64,000 nt of DNA from a bacterium (GTDB lineage Bacteria; Acidobacteriota; Polarisedimenticolia; Polarisedimenticolales; Polarisedimenticolaceae). The stretch covers positions 29,987 to 93,986 of the forward strand of contig JAAELQ010000232.1 in NCBI GenBank assembly GCA_024226515.1. The letters run 5' to 3'. Below the pieces are notes generated by a model. That model had not been told where the DNA came from and did no database searches. It saw nothing but the letters and a program-made list of their open reading frames with translations. Below are positions 18,226 through 27,305 of this stretch, piece by piece; positions within the stretch are counted from its first letter, which is position 1, and the number at the start of each line of letters is the position of its first letter. The position numbers and the translations under genes are program-made.

Positions 18226-20355
18226 TCAGGGTGTCGTGGATGCCGACACGACCTGTTCGAGCAGAAAGCGTGCGCGGTGATGCCGCGCGTCGCGACGCAG
18301 CGCCTCCTCGAGCGCCGCGCGCGCGCCGTCGAAATCGCCGCTCTCGTAGAAGTACTCGCCGAGGAAGAACGCCGCATCGGACGACGGCGGCCACGCGCGA
18401 AACCCGCGCAGCAGCTTCGTGACGCCATCCGGCTCGTTGCCCTCCGCGAGCAGCGTGCGTCCCGCCAGCGCCAGCAACTGCGGGTGCTCGGGTGCGCGCA
18501 GCAGCGCCTCGTCGGCGAACTCGCGCGCGGCGTCGACCGAACCGCCCTCGAGGGCGGCGAAGATCTCCAGGAAGTCGTTGGCGCCCAGCAACGCCACCTC
18601 GCGCCGCAGCCGCGAGTCCTCGAAGACGACGTCGTGACGTGACAGCTCGACGAGGCCGGCACGGATCGACTCCGCGATCGACGTCAGCGCCGGAGCGGAG
18701 TAGCGCGAAATCTCGTCGGCCAGCGCCGTCGAGTAGACCTGCGACGCGATGCGCAGCGCGCAACCGACCGCCTCGCGGTCGAAGCGCTCCAGCGCCACTT
18801 GTTTGCACAGCGAGAACTCGGCGCGCGCCAGCAGCAGGTCCGGCCCGAGCCGTTGCCGGCCGCGGTCGAGCAGCGACAGGGCCTGCTCGTATGCCTCCGC
18901 GTCGCGGCCGCCGCGATCGAACAGCGCCAGGGCGTGGTTGGAGTAGTCCAGGCGCGGATGGCAGGCCACCGCGAGCGGCGCGAACGGCACGCTGACCAGC
19001 AGACCCGAGACCAGCAGGCCGGCGAGCGGGGCTCGGGGAAGCTCCCCGCGGCGCAGGCGGCTCGCGATCGCGATCAGCCCCGCCGTGCCGGCGCACAGCG
19101 CCAGCCCCAGCGGGTGACGGTACTCTCCGGAGACGAAGAACGCGACGCACGTGATCAGCGCCGACCCACCGACTGCCGCGGCCGTCGGCACGATGCGACG
19201 CTCCCCCGCGCCGTACAGCGCCACGCCGCCGGCGACGCCCAGAACGGCCAGCAGACCGAACCCGAGCGGGTTGAAGCGCAGGACCGGCGAGACGTGCTTC
19301 GCGAACTCGAGCCCGACGTTGGTCTTGGCCTCGTAACGGTTCCAGAACAGAAACAGCTTGCGCGCCTCGATCGCGACCCAGCGGCGGGGCGCGTCGCGAA
19401 TCTCGCGCAGCCCCTCGCGCAGCCAGAAGCCCCCGGCGCGCGTCACGTCGAGCGACGCGTCGCCGCTGCGCCGCCGAGCCTCGTCCACGTAGCCGTCGCG
19501 CTCACCGACGACGTCGAGCCGCTCGAGGAACGGCGCCTGGTAGTAGATGCCCTCCGCGTCGCGGTTGTTGCCGGCCCAGAAGTTCATCCCGCCGTTGGCC
19601 GACAGCGGTACGAAGCGCCCGGCCTCGACCGAGGACAGGGCGACGAACGGCAGCACCGGCAGCGCTGCCCCGGCCAGCAGCGCGAGCGCGCGCACGCGGC
19701 GGCCGCGCCCCTCCGTCGCGGCGGGGAGGAGGACGAGGACCAGCCCGAGGAGCGCGACGAGGATCGCGGTGTTCGAGCGCACCAGCGTGGCGAGACCCAG
19801 CAACACTCCGGCGGCGACGTGGGCCGGAACGCGCCCCGAGCGGAATCCGAGCGCCAGGGCGAGCCACGCCGCGGCGAGCAACGAGTTGACGAGCGAGGGC
19901 GTCAGCAACAGTCCGTCGTAGAAGATCGCGCCGTTGTACAGCGCGTACGCCAGCCCGGCGACGATCGCCGGGCCGTCGCGCGAGAGGGTCACACGCACCG
20001 CCAGCGCGAGGCACACGGCGGCCAAGCTGCCCAGCAGCGCCTGGACCCACAGCACCGCGACGGGTCGCGGACCGGCCAGCCGGTAGATCGCCGCGACGAA
20101 GTACGGGTAGCCGACGTGGGTGAACTCCACCTCCCCGGCGCGCGTCTCGCCCGGAGCGATCAGCTGCAGCGCGCGCTCGTGGTAGAAACGCGAGTCCTGC
20201 ACCAGAATCGGGCCCGAGAGCCCGTCGGCCAGCGCGGCGACGTGCAGCGCGCGCAGGCCGAATCCGACGGCGAACACCAGCAACAGCCCGACGACCCAGG
20301 GTCGCGTGGCGAGCAGGGCCGAGGATGCGCCGGGTTGATGCGGTGTGCTTCGCAT
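18226..20355 (-). CDS. GT-C fold (ArnT/PMT-like) glycosyltransferase with C-terminal TPR region
   Basis: 709 residues. The first ~440 residues hold about ten membrane segments with the GT39/GT83-type luminal motif QDSRFYHERA and FTHVGYPYFVAAIYRLAG, and a GGMNFWAGNNRDAEG loop. The last ~230 residues are soluble helical repeats (EQALSLLDRGRQRLG, EYFYESGDFDGARAALEEALR) of TPR type. Predicted transfer of a sugar from a polyprenyl-phosphate donor at the membrane. Start taken at 20355 because a perfect TATAAT on the minus strand covers the alternative ATG at 20373. The divergent EamA gene begins 27 bp away. Confidence 0.8.
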   Translation of the reverse strand: MRSTPHQPGASSALLATRPWVVGLLLVFAVGFGLRALHVAALADGLSGPILVQDSRFYHERALQLIAPGETRAGEVEFTHVGYPYFVAAIYRLAGPRPVAVLWVQALLGSLAAVCLALAVRVTLSRDGPAIVAGLAYALYNGAIFYDGLLLTPSLVNSLLAAAWLALALGFRSGRVPAHVAAGVLLGLATLVRSNTAILVALLGLVLVLLPAATEGRGRRVRALALLAGAALPVLPFVALSSVEAGRFVPLSANGGMNFWAGNNRDAEGIYYQAPFLERLDVVGERDGYVDEARRRSGDASLDVTRAGGFWLREGLREIRDAPRRWVAIEARKLFLFWNRYEAKTNVGLEFAKHVSPVLRFNPLGFGLLAVLGVAGGVALYGAGERRIVPTAAAVGGSALITCVAFFVSGEYRHPLGLALCAGTAGLIAIASRLRRGELPRAPLAGLLVSGLLVSVPFAPLAVACHPRLDYSNHALALFDRGGRDAEAYEQALSLLDRGRQRLGPDLLLARAEFSLCKQVALERFDREAVGCALRIASQVYSTALADEISRYSAPALTSIAESIRAGLVELSRHDVVFEDSRLRREVALLGANDFLEIFAALEGGSVDAAREFADEALLRAPEHPQLLALAGRTLLAEGNEPDGVTKLLRGFRAWPPSSDAAFFLGEYFYESGDFDGARAALEEALRRDARHHRARFLLEQVVSASTTP

Positions 20356-20371
20356 GGCATCGAGTCGAGGC

Positions 20372-20377
20372 ATTATA
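20372..20377 (-). promoter_or_regulatory. Consensus -10 hexamer (TATAAT) in the 27-bp divergent gap
   Basis: A perfect TATAAT reads on the minus strand, rare in DNA this GC-rich. No convincing -35 is seen 15-19 bp upstream. It would drive the glycosyltransferase gene with a very short leader. Confidence 0.35.
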
Positions 20378-20382
20378 GAAAG

Positions 20383-21468
20383 GTGACGCACGCACCCCAC
20401 GGCCGATCTCTCGCCGGAGTCCTGCTCTCGGTCGCCGCCGCGGCCACGTTCGGCGTATTCGCGCCGGCCGCCAAGGGCGCGCTGGCGCACGTCACGGCCG
20501 TCCGAGCCGCGGGGCTGGCCTATCTCGCCGCGGCCGCCGTCGCACTCGTCGCCTGGCTGGTGCGGCGCCTGGCCCGGGCGCGCTCCGCGGGCCGCGCCGT
20601 GCGCGTTGCGGACCTCGGACGCCTGATCGGTATGACGCTGTGCGGCGGTGCGCTCGGCCCCGCCCTGTTCTTCGCCGGCGTCCGGCTGGTCGAGGCGCAC
20701 GACGCGGCCCTGGTGCAACACCTCGAGTTCGTGCTGACGGTGTTCGCCGCGATGATCGTCCTCGGCGAGCGACCGGGGCGGCGCGGCTACGCCGGGCTGC
20801 TCCTCGTCGGCGCCGGGCTCGTCTTGCTGTCGCTCGGACAGCTCGGCGCCGCGGACGGGGCCGCGCCGAGCTCGTGGACCGGTGTGGGGCTACTGGCCCT
20901 GGCCTGTCTGGCGTGGGCGGTGGACAACACGCTCGCGCGCGGGGTCAGCGACATCGATCCGTTCGTCGTGGTCTCGCTGAAGGGGCTCGGCGCGGGGCTG
21001 TTGCTGGTTCTGTTGACGCCCGGCGAACCGTGGCCCCGCGACGCGTCCGGCTGGGGGCTCGTGTTCCTCGCGGGCGGGGTCGGTGTGGGGCTGTCGCTGG
21101 TCCTGGAGCTGCTCGCGTTGCGCCGCATCGGCGCCGCGCTCAACGCGGGGTTGTTCGCCTGCGGACCCGCGTTCGGCTTCGCATTCAGCCTGCTGTTCCT
21201 CGGCGAACGAGCCTCGCCCATCGGCTTCGCCGCGCTGTTCTTCTGTCTCATGGGGGCGGTGGCGCTGTCGGTGGATCGCCACGCGCACCATCACGTCCAC
21301 GATGCGCTGCGTCACCGTCACCGCCACGATCATCTGGACGGACACCACACGCACGACCACGGCCCGGACTTCGACCCGGCGACGGTCCACGAGCACGAGC
21401 ACGACCACGAGCCGGTCGCGCACGCCCACGAGCACGTGCACGATCGGCACCACCGGCACCGGCACTGA
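20383..21468 (+). CDS. EamA/DMT-family transporter with a His-rich C-terminal tail
   Basis: 361 residues. Two EamA repeats, about ten membrane segments in residues 5-295 (FGVFAPAAKGAL, LFFAGVRLVEAHDAALVQHLEFVLTVF, ALNAGLFACGPAFGFAFSLLFLGE). The last ~62 residues contain 25 histidines alternating with Asp/Glu/Arg, a tail typical of Zn/Ni/Co binding. Seen: the family and the tail; inferred: metal-linked efflux or sensing. GTG start at 20383 is the only good start near the first membrane segment; AGAAAG precedes it. The downstream hairpin at 21510-21561 may terminate it. Confidence 0.85.
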   Translation: MTHAPHGRSLAGVLLSVAAAATFGVFAPAAKGALAHVTAVRAAGLAYLAAAAVALVAWLVRRLARARSAGRAVRVADLGRLIGMTLCGGALGPALFFAGVRLVEAHDAALVQHLEFVLTVFAAMIVLGERPGRRGYAGLLLVGAGLVLLSLGQLGAADGAAPSSWTGVGLLALACLAWAVDNTLARGVSDIDPFVVVSLKGLGAGLLLVLLTPGEPWPRDASGWGLVFLAGGVGVGLSLVLELLALRRIGAALNAGLFACGPAFGFAFSLLFLGERASPIGFAALFFCLMGAVALSVDRHAHHHVHDALRHRHRHDHLDGHHTHDHGPDFDPATVHEHEHDHEPVAHAHEHVHDRHHRHRH

Positions 21469-21481
21469 ATAGGCGCCGACT

Positions 21482-21497
21482 GCGGGGAATTCCCCGC
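21482..21497. repeat. Perfect 16-bp palindrome
   Basis: GCGGGGAATTCCCCGC, a full 8+8 palindrome, lies 14 bp after the EamA stop and just before the REP-like hairpin. Possible operator or terminator stem; function unknown. Confidence 0.5.
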
Positions 21498-21509
21498 GAA
21501 TCGAAGAAG

Positions 21510-21561
21510 AGGGGTCAGACTGTGCATTGTGCGTTTTGCAATAATGCACAGTCTGACCCCT
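21510..21561. repeat. Solo REP/MITE-like element with 19-bp inverted arms
   Basis: AGGGGTCAGACTGTGCATT (21510-21528) is matched by its exact reverse complement at 21543-21561 around a 14-nt loop, followed by TTTT. The GGGGTCAGAC...GTCTGACCCC core is the type often seen flanking REP-associated tyrosine transposases, but no transposase is next to it, so it is called a solo element. The stem plus T-run could also act as a terminator for the EamA gene. Confidence 0.75.
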
Positions 21562-21591
21562 TTTGAAGGATCTCTTTGAGTGGGAGAGCCG

Positions 21592-23439
21592 ATGCGGTCC
21601 GTGTTGTTGAGGTTGGTTCTGGTCGGTGCCTGCGGACTCTGCTTGCTCGGAGTCTCCGTCGCCCAGGAAGAGCGCGACGAACCGCTCGAGCTCGGTATCG
21701 AAGAACAGGTCGACGTTCAGCTGATCCTCGTCGATTTCATCGTGCTCGACCAGCAGGGTCGGGTCGTGCCCGACGTCAAGCTCGAGGAACTGATGCTGAA
21801 GGTCGACGGCACGAAGCGGACGATCGCCAGCCTGGACATCGACTGTCCCGCGGGGCGGGCGCCGGATGCGCGGCCCACGCAGGCCGATTCGCCGCCCCCG
21901 GTGCCGCGGCCGGACGAGGCCGAGCCGCGGCGCTACGTGCTGGCCTTCGACTACGACCACATGGGCGATGTCGCCGAGACGTTCGACGCGGCGCTGCAGA
22001 TGATCGACCGTCGCATCTCGGACGGAGACGAGCACATGATCGCCTCGCTCGGCGAGGTGGTTCGCATCGAGGCGCCGTTCACCGCCGAGCTGGACGAGCT
22101 GCGCTGGACGTTGCGTCGCATGCGCAACGACCGCGATCTGTACGCCGGCCAGCGCGGCCGGTTGACCGAGATGCGCTTCTACCAACGGCTCGCGTCGCTG
22201 TTCGATCTGCTCGAGCGCTGGCCGGGCCGCAAGACGATCGTGCTGTTCTCGGGCGGTTTCATCAACGACGGATTCACCTACGACGATCAGTACCGCAAGA
22301 TCGCCGGCATGGCGACGGCGACGCGCACGGCGGTGTATCCCGTCGACACGGCGGGACTGGGCGTCGGCGGGTTCGGCGGTCCGCCCCACCTGCGGCGTCT
22401 GGCCAACGAGACGGGCGGGCGCATGACCGCCAACACCAACGACATCGGCCTGGGCTACGCGCGAGCGCAACGCGACGCGAATTGCACGTACACACTCGGC
22501 TACTACGACGAGGCGCCGCGTCCGGATCGCAACCGGCGGATGAAGATCAAGGTCAAGAAACGCAAGGACCTGCGCACGGTCTATCCGGATTACTACGTCG
22601 TGCGCTCGGAGGAAGAGCGACGCGAGTCGTTGCAGCTGACGGCCAGCATGGCACCGCACATGTTCGAGAGCGACGTGATCGACTTCCGCTCGTTCGTCGT
22701 CGGCGCGGCATCTGCGGACACCTGGCGCACGGTGCTGGGGGTCGAGATCCGGCTGGGTACGGACCACGACGTCGAGTCCGGAGAGCTGTGGCAGCTCGAC
22801 GGTTTCCTGCGCAAACCGAACGGCACGATCGTCCACGAATTCCGCCGGGCGATCGAGATGCCGCCCAGCAGCACCGATAGTCGCAACCCGCGCGTGCAAC
22901 TGTTCCACGAGGTGCCCGCGGGTCCGGGACAGTACGCGATGAGCGTCATCCTCTCCGATCCCGCCGGCCAGACGCCGATGGCGGCGACCAAGCCCGTGAC
23001 GCTGGCCAAGATGCCGCGCAGCGGACCGTTCCTCATCGGCCCCGTGCTGGGGCGGCGATCGAACCTCCCCGGCGCGGGCGCGAAGAACCGTGGACTCCCC
23101 GCGTTCGAGCCGCTGATCGAGCCGGTGACGCGTCAGGGGGTCGAGCTCGATGCGCTGACCGTGCTGTGCGTCGCCGGCGAGGAGAATCGCGCCGCGTCGC
23201 AGGCAAAGATCGCGCGCAGCGTGGCGACCCTCGACGGCGTCGACGCGCAGCAGTTCGACGCTGCGAGCGTGACGCTGGGCGGCAAGGGCGCCGTGCGCTG
23301 CCACGAGCAGCTCGACGCGCTGGCGATGACCGAGCTGATTCCCGGCAGCTACGAGATCAACGTGTCCGCCGAGGGAGAGGACTACGTCACCGAGCCCAGC
23401 GCGACCGAATTCACGATCACCGCGCCGGCGGGGAGATGA
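21592..23439 (+). CDS. Secreted VWFA-related protein (acidobacterial type)
   Basis: 615 residues. Signal peptide of about 26 residues (MRSVLLRLVLVGACGLCLLG, then SVAQ). Residues about 90-320 fit the VWFA-related acidobacterial domain: YVLAFDYDHMGDVAETFDAA, GRKTIVLFSGGF, AVYPVDTAGLGVGG, LANETGGRMTANTNDI. The canonical DxSxS metal site is not intact (DYDHM), as in many members. The second half has beta-sandwich-like stretches (FLRKPNGTIVHEFRRAIEMP). ATG at 21592 with GGGAG ribosome site. The next gene starts 4 bp after its stop, so the two form an operon. Adhesion or sensing role is inferred only. Confidence 0.85.
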   Translation: MRSVLLRLVLVGACGLCLLGVSVAQEERDEPLELGIEEQVDVQLILVDFIVLDQQGRVVPDVKLEELMLKVDGTKRTIASLDIDCPAGRAPDARPTQADSPPPVPRPDEAEPRRYVLAFDYDHMGDVAETFDAALQMIDRRISDGDEHMIASLGEVVRIEAPFTAELDELRWTLRRMRNDRDLYAGQRGRLTEMRFYQRLASLFDLLERWPGRKTIVLFSGGFINDGFTYDDQYRKIAGMATATRTAVYPVDTAGLGVGGFGGPPHLRRLANETGGRMTANTNDIGLGYARAQRDANCTYTLGYYDEAPRPDRNRRMKIKVKKRKDLRTVYPDYYVVRSEEERRESLQLTASMAPHMFESDVIDFRSFVVGAASADTWRTVLGVEIRLGTDHDVESGELWQLDGFLRKPNGTIVHEFRRAIEMPPSSTDSRNPRVQLFHEVPAGPGQYAMSVILSDPAGQTPMAATKPVTLAKMPRSGPFLIGPVLGRRSNLPGAGAKNRGLPAFEPLIEPVTRQGVELDALTVLCVAGEENRAASQAKIARSVATLDGVDAQQFDAASVTLGGKGAVRCHEQLDALAMTELIPGSYEINVSAEGEDYVTEPSATEFTITAPAGR

Positions 23440-23443
23440 CGTC

Positions 23444-24526
23444 ATGAACCTCGCGCGCCTACTTCTGTCGACGCTGCTCGCCGCCGCGGTCGTCGCGACC
23501 CCGGCGTTCGCGCAGGACCTCGCCGGCTTCCGTCTCGTCTCCGAGCGCGAGCCCGAGCGCCTCGAGCGCCGGCTGCGCCAGGCCGGCAACGACGGTTACC
23601 GCGTGCTGGGGACCGCGCGTGGCGTCGGCGTCGACGGCAACATGCGCATCTCGGCGCTGCTGCAACGGGACGCCGCCGGGGACGGTCCGTACGACTATCG
23701 CGTGCTGGCGACCTCGGGCAACCTCAACGACGAGGCCGAGTACCGCAAGTTGAACGATCTCGGGGCCGACGGCTTCCGCATCCGCGCCGGCGGTGTGCTG
23801 GTGCGCTCGGTGTCCGACGTCTGGCTGCCCGACGACGAGTACGAGGACCAGATGATCCTCGTCCTCGAGCGCGGCGCCCGGCCGGTCGGCGTGCGCTACG
23901 AGTCCGAGCGCTACGGCGTTCCCGAGAAGTTCGAGCGTGCGCTGAAGCAGAGGCGCGTCGACGGGTTCGAGATCCTCGGCCTGTGGGTCACGCAGCGCCG
24001 GCTGCAGGCGATCCTCGAGGCGCCGCTGGACGCTCCGGCCTCCAGCTCGACGTTCAAGGGCGAGGACTACCGCATGATGATCCTCCCCACGCGCAAGTAC
24101 CTCAAGATCAAACTGAACAACATGGCCGGCCAGGGTTACCGCGTGCTGACGACCGAGGATCCGCCGACGACGGGCCCGCCGCTGATGCTGCTCGAGCGCA
24201 ACAACGAGGGCACGGACAAGATCGAGTACCGCTTCTTCGACGAGATCCCGAAGAAGCTGCACAGGGACGTGCTGGAGCAGAAGCTCAACAAGAAGGCCGC
24301 GAAGGGCTGGACCGTGACCCTCGGCGGCGTGACGGACAACGTCGTGACCCTCGAGCACATCCCCGGCTCCGAGACCCGCGTCACCTACCGCGCCGTCTCT
24401 TCCTCGCAGAAGCCCGGCCTGTCTCCCGTCCTCGAGGAGGCCACCGCCGCCGGCTACGAGTACGTCGCGATGTTCGTCAAACCGGCCGAGACCATGGTCC
24501 TGCTCGAGAAGGTCGTGTCCGACTAG
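23444..24526 (+). CDS. Secreted protein built of DUF4177-like repeats
   Basis: 360 residues. Signal peptide MNLARLLLSTLLAAAVVATP then AFAQ. The mature part is divided into about six units of 45-65 residues, each with a Tyr/Phe-rich first strand, a helix and a closing G-(Y/W/F)-x-(V/I) strand: LRQAGNDGYRVLG, LNDLGADGFRI, LKQRRVDGFEILG, LNNMAGQGYRVLT, LNKKAAKGWTVTL and EATAAGYEYVAMF. This resembles DUF4177 domains, here in tandem. Function unknown. Operonic with the VWFA-type gene (4-bp gap, GGGGAGATGA ribosome site), so a joint extracellular role is likely. Confidence 0.75.
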   Translation: MNLARLLLSTLLAAAVVATPAFAQDLAGFRLVSEREPERLERRLRQAGNDGYRVLGTARGVGVDGNMRISALLQRDAAGDGPYDYRVLATSGNLNDEAEYRKLNDLGADGFRIRAGGVLVRSVSDVWLPDDEYEDQMILVLERGARPVGVRYESERYGVPEKFERALKQRRVDGFEILGLWVTQRRLQAILEAPLDAPASSSTFKGEDYRMMILPTRKYLKIKLNNMAGQGYRVLTTEDPPTTGPPLMLLERNNEGTDKIEYRFFDEIPKKLHRDVLEQKLNKKAAKGWTVTLGGVTDNVVTLEHIPGSETRVTYRAVSSSQKPGLSPVLEEATAAGYEYVAMFVKPAETMVLLEKVVSD

Positions 24527-24595
24527 GAGTTGCGCCGGGAGGGTGTCGATTTTCGAGAGGTTGGTAGAATGCCGGACTCTCCAGGAGATCCAAAG

Positions 24596-25114
24596 ATGCT
24601 CGACCCGAAACTCGAAAAAGCAATCAACCAGCAGATCAACAACGAATTCGGTGCCTGGTACACGTACCTCGGCATGGCCACGTACTTCGACGGTCTGTAC
24701 CTCATCGGATTCGCCAAGTTCATGGAAGAGCAGGCCCGCGAGGAACAGACCCACGCGCAGCGCCTGTTCCGCTATGTGCTCGATCGCGGCGGCGAGGTCG
24801 ATCTGCAGCCGATCCCGGCGCCCAAGGTCGACTACACGTCGATCAAGGAGGCGTTCAACAAGGCGGTCGAGCAGGAGAAGGCCAACACCGCCTCGATCTA
24901 CGAGCTATACGCCCTGTCCAAGGACTGCAACGACTACGCCACGATCGCCGCGCTGCAGTGGTTCCTCGACGAACAGGTCGAGGAAGAGAAGATCATGACC
25001 GACGCTCTCGGCCTGCTGGAGTTCGCCGGCGAGGACAAGAGCGCGCTGCTGGCGCTGAACAACCAGTTCGGCGAGCGGAAGTTCGACGCGGAGGCCGAGG
25101 GCGGCGCCGAGTAG
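24596..25114 (+). CDS. ftnA: Ferritin (non-heme, FtnA type)
   Basis: 172 residues. Stores iron by oxidising Fe(II) at a diiron centre inside a 24-mer shell. Ferroxidase residues fall exactly at FtnA positions: E17, E50, H53, E94, Q127, E130. The ATG at 24596 is preceded by AGGAG (spacing 8) and, 25 bp upstream, by a TAGAAT -10-like hexamer (24565-24570) without a clear -35. The gene stops directly against the stop of the convergent gene (TAG then CTA). Confidence 0.95.
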   Translation: MLDPKLEKAINQQINNEFGAWYTYLGMATYFDGLYLIGFAKFMEEQAREEQTHAQRLFRYVLDRGGEVDLQPIPAPKVDYTSIKEAFNKAVEQEKANTASIYELYALSKDCNDYATIAALQWFLDEQVEEEKIMTDALGLLEFAGEDKSALLALNNQFGERKFDAEAEGGAE

Positions 25115-26005
25115 CTAGGGCGCCAGCACCTCTGCCCGGATCGCCTTGCGAACCTCTTCGGCGCCGACCCATGACGGGTCGTTCCACGGTTCTGCGATGA
25201 CCGTGGACCAGCCGGAGCCCGACACGAACTCCGAGCAGCCGAACAGCAGCTCGCTGGACTTCCAGTCCGCCCAGAGTTTGCCGGCCACGCTGTGCAGCAC
25301 GACGTCCAGGCGTTCGGTGCGCGGCGTCGCGCCGACCGTATCGAAGACGAAGCTGCCGCCCTGCTGGCGCGTGGCGACGACGACGTCCTGGCCGCCGGGG
25401 ACCGCCGCGTCGCGTTCGTAGCCCACGCGGACCTGGTCCATGAAGACGGTGACGCCCGGTCGCCGGCCGGACTCGCCCCCGGTCGTGACCAGCTCGGCCG
25501 CGTTCCACGTCGAGCTTCCGGCGGGGCGCGTGCGCAGGTAGACGCGGTCGGAGATGTCGTCGACCCACCAGACGACGTGCGTCGTCCCGTCGGGCTCGAC
25601 CATGACCCGCGGGTCGAGCTCGTCGCCCGCGGCGGTCGTCAGGAACTCGACCGGCGTCCACTGCGCGCCGTCCCACTCGGAGAAGGCGACGTCGTGTTCG
25701 GAGCCGTTGTTGTAGGCCCAGACGACGACGGGCCAGAAGCGCGTCGGGTTCTCCAGCTTGTGGATCGCCATGTCCGGGCGCCCGTCGTCTCGTGTCTCGC
25801 CGTCCGAGTTGAGAACCTGGGCCGGAGGTAATGGAAGGATGGGCTGCCACTGCACGATCGGATCCGCGGAATCGATGATCCCGAGGATAATCGGGTTCGG
25901 CCGCTGCCCCCCTCCGCTGGTCGATACCTCGGCGGAGCCGCTGGTTGCGGCGCAGACGAGCAGCAGGCCGATCAGGGCACATCGAGACAAGCGCCCAGGT
26001 TTCAT
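25115..26005 (-). CDS. Secreted beta-propeller-like protein, coupled to an XRE-TPR regulator
   Basis: 296 residues. Signal peptide ending TSGSAEV. The mature part has repeated strands of the WPVVVWAYNNGSEHDVAFSEW, DPRVMVEPDGTTHVVWW and RRPGVTVFMDQVRVGYERD type, as in exo-alpha-sialidase/BNR-like propellers, but catalytic residues are not recognisable. The ATG overlaps the TGA of the upstream regulator gene as ATGA (26002-26005), so translation is coupled to it. Function unknown. Confidence 0.7.
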   Translation of the reverse strand: MKPGRLSRCALIGLLLVCAATSGSAEVSTSGGGQRPNPIILGIIDSADPIVQWQPILPLPPAQVLNSDGETRDDGRPDMAIHKLENPTRFWPVVVWAYNNGSEHDVAFSEWDGAQWTPVEFLTTAAGDELDPRVMVEPDGTTHVVWWVDDISDRVYLRTRPAGSSTWNAAELVTTGGESGRRPGVTVFMDQVRVGYERDAAVPGGQDVVVATRQQGGSFVFDTVGATPRTERLDVVLHSVAGKLWADWKSSELLFGCSEFVSGSGWSTVIAEPWNDPSWVGAEEVRKAIRAEVLAP

Positions 26006-27279
26006 GTTGACCTCCCACCCTTCTCGGAGCGGCCCAGCTCGGCTTCGTACTCGAGCACCGCGTCCACTTTTCTATTCTCGCGAACGAAACGATAGAGTTT
26101 ACGTAATACGACCATTCGATGTCGATCCGGGTTCTTCGGTTTCCGGGCTCTCACGACAAGATGCCTCAACCACTCGGCCCGGAACGATGTTTCGTGTTGC
26201 TCGAGGGGTTTCGAAATCCGCAACGCGGCGACGGCGCATCCTTCCGCCTGTTCGAGATCGTCCTGCCGGAGGCAAAGCCGGCCCAGCTCTACCATCCACA
26301 GCGCCTCGTGCCCGGGCATTGCCTGTTTTCTCGCCAGCTCGATCGCCTTGACGAATTTCTGCTGCGCCCGCTTGGTGCGTCCCATCGCCAAAAGAAAATG
26401 ACCGAGTCCACCTTCGACATGGACGATGTGCGGGTCCGAGGTGGTTGGTCCCAGGAGCTTCCTGGCCTCGAGCAGAGTCGAGTATCCGGCCTCGTGATCC
26501 CCATCGAGGTCGAGCAGGTCCGCTTTCTCGAGCAGCGCGACGGCCTTCTGGCCATCGGACGTCGCGAGCCGGAACGCGTGTCGGGCGGCGTCCGCAGCGA
26601 ATCGTCGTTGCCCGAGGTGAACCAGGACTGCGGTCAGGGCTACGTAGGCCGTCGATTGAAGGTGGGGACTGTCTCCGGCAAGCTCGACCGCTTTCTCGGC
26701 GGCGGCGCGAGCCGACCTGAGGGCGCCGCAGCGCCGTAGGGCGATCGCGCGGTTGATTTCGATCGAGGCGTGACACCGGACCCTCTCCGAATCCTCGTCG
26801 GGCGGATCCAGTACCAATTGATGGAGTGCCGCATCGAAGAACGCCAGGGCTCGGCGAAAATCACCGGCCCAGAACAGGCCGCGTGCACGATCCATCAGAG
26901 TGTCGTAGCTCATTCCGCTGACGTCGACCGGCACTCCCGTTGCCAGATCGACCTGCTCGAGGACTTCCCCGGGATCGACGTGCAGCACACGCGACAGTGC
27001 GACCAGCGCCTCGAGATTGGGCAGCCGGCCCCGCTCGATCGAGCTGACCGTCGTGCGCGACACCGAGCCCGAGGGATTCGCCGCGAGCGCGGCAACTTGA
27101 TCCTGACTCAGCCCCTGGACCTCGCGCGCCGTGCGGAACAACGCACCGATCGACTCTCCGAGCGCGGCTCGATCGCTCGAGGCCGCCTTGCCCGGCGAGC
27201 GTTTGACCGTTTTCGGTCGGCCCTTCGACCGCCCTCGGTCGGTAGTCCGACCGGATCGCGTCATCGATTTACTAGGCAC
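26002..27279 (-). CDS. XRE-family HTH regulator with TPR domain
   Basis: 425 residues. A basic N-terminus is followed by an XRE/Cro helix-turn-helix at about 45-105 (GLSQDQVAALAANPSGSVSRTTVSSIERG) and then TPR-like helical repeats to the end (LFWAGDFRRALAFFDAAL, GALRSARAAAEKAVELAGD, GRTKRAQQKFVKAIELARK). The architecture is that of regulators whose TPRs sense a peptide or partner. GTG at 27279 is chosen because GAGGGGG lies just upstream; an in-frame ATG at 27264 has no ribosome site. It is divergent from the RHS toxin gene and translationally coupled to a secreted protein gene. Confidence 0.8.
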   Translation of the reverse strand: MPSKSMTRSGRTTDRGRSKGRPKTVKRSPGKAASSDRAALGESIGALFRTAREVQGLSQDQVAALAANPSGSVSRTTVSSIERGRLPNLEALVALSRVLHVDPGEVLEQVDLATGVPVDVSGMSYDTLMDRARGLFWAGDFRRALAFFDAALHQLVLDPPDEDSERVRCHASIEINRAIALRRCGALRSARAAAEKAVELAGDSPHLQSTAYVALTAVLVHLGQRRFAADAARHAFRLATSDGQKAVALLEKADLLDLDGDHEAGYSTLLEARKLLGPTTSDPHIVHVEGGLGHFLLAMGRTKRAQQKFVKAIELARKQAMPGHEALWMVELGRLCLRQDDLEQAEGCAVAALRISKPLEQHETSFRAEWLRHLVVRARKPKNPDRHRMVVLRKLYRFVRENRKVDAVLEYEAELGRSEKGGRST

Positions 27280-27289
27280 CCTTCCCCCT

Positions 27290-27305
27290 CGACAGATACC
27301 TGTCG
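27290..27305. promoter_or_regulatory. Candidate operator palindrome upstream of the XRE-TPR gene
   Basis: CGACAGATACCTGTCG has perfect 6-bp arms around ATAC. It lies 10 bp upstream of the regulator GTG, in the 189-bp gap shared with the RHS gene, so autoregulation and control of the RHS gene are plausible. No protein-binding evidence is available. Confidence 0.4.
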
